A stretch of 14,488 nt of DNA. Origin: Zelonia costaricensis (taxonomy: Eukaryota; Euglenozoa; Kinetoplastea; Trypanosomatida; Trypanosomatidae). The notes under the pieces were generated by a model. That model was not told the DNA's origin, ran no database searches, and was given only the letters and a program-made list of their open reading frames with translations. The stretch spans positions 1-14,488 of the forward strand of contig JASAOO010002947.1 of the NCBI GenBank assembly GCA_030849075.1, in the 5' to 3' direction. The position numbers and the translations under genes were made by a program. Below are positions 14,349 to 14,488 of the stretch, piece after piece; the first letter of the stretch is position 1, and every line of letters begins with the position of its first letter.

Positions 14349-14488
14349 AGGTGGATAGTAAGAGCCAAATGCCGATACACGCGAGTTGAGGGCGCAGGCA
14401 CCGCTAGATGCGGCGAGGAACGCCACACGGGACTGTGGCATCACTCGCTCGCAACGGCACCGCATCTCACGGTCGTGGGAGACACGAG

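Larger units (their letters stand above)
13525..14488. other. Repeat-rich intergenic region upstream of the Kir-like gene
   Basis: About 960 nt with no believable gene. In sense order it holds C-rich runs, three TG tracts, a TC tract, and then the splice signal of the channel gene. One undetermined base (N) lies at 13986. A minus-strand frame is open from the right edge to about 14265, but it runs through a C homopolymer giving polyproline and has no recognisable feature. I do not call it a gene end. Confidence 0.65.

Noticed and set aside
14265..14488. Possible 3' end of an upstream gene at the right edge (minus strand)
   Set aside because: The frame is open to the edge, but it runs through a C homopolymer that gives polyproline, and no family feature is visible. 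It is more likely 3' UTR.

Overview
The window looks like nuclear DNA of a trypanosomatid, most likely a member of the Leishmania/Leptomonas/Crithidia group (Leishmaniinae). Several signs agree. All believable genes are long, intronless and very GC-rich. All lie on one strand (minus), head to tail. They are separated by 0.5-1 kb gaps full of (CA)n/(GT)n microsatellites and homopurine runs. Three of the four starts sit within about 15 nt of an AG that follows a pyrimidine-rich tract on the coding strand, as expected for spliced-leader trans-splicing. The species cannot be settled from the sequence. An N at 13986 and a 29-base near-pure G run at the left edge suggest a draft contig.

Layout in transcription order (right to left): 14488-13525, repeat-rich untranslated or intergenic DNA; 13524-11221, an inward-rectifier (Kir-type) potassium channel homologue with an unusual pore and a large cytoplasmic insertion; 11220-10332, intergenic; 10331-9117, a membrane-anchored PlsC/LPLAT-family acyltransferase homologue with an altered catalytic motif; 9116-8576, intergenic; 8575-2903, a 1890-residue protein of unknown function with an EF-hand-like helical core; 2902-1848, intergenic; 1847-636, a divergent FCP1/Tim50-type HAD-fold protein lacking both catalytic aspartates; 635-1, repeat-rich intergenic DNA.

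The four genes most simply belong to one polycistronic transcription unit. Nothing in the sequence shows that they share a pathway, since neighbours in such units are usually unrelated. The most notable points are the non-canonical channel filter (GGYMG), two neighbours that keep a recognisable enzyme fold but have lost catalytic residues, and a repeated order of dinucleotide tracts between genes. On the coding strand, TG tracts follow three of the four stop codons (the acyltransferase is the exception), and CA-rich tracts precede the splice acceptors. I found no tRNA, rRNA, CRISPR array or transposase, and no convincing plus-strand gene. The many long plus-strand open frames are what GC-rich codon usage produces opposite real genes.
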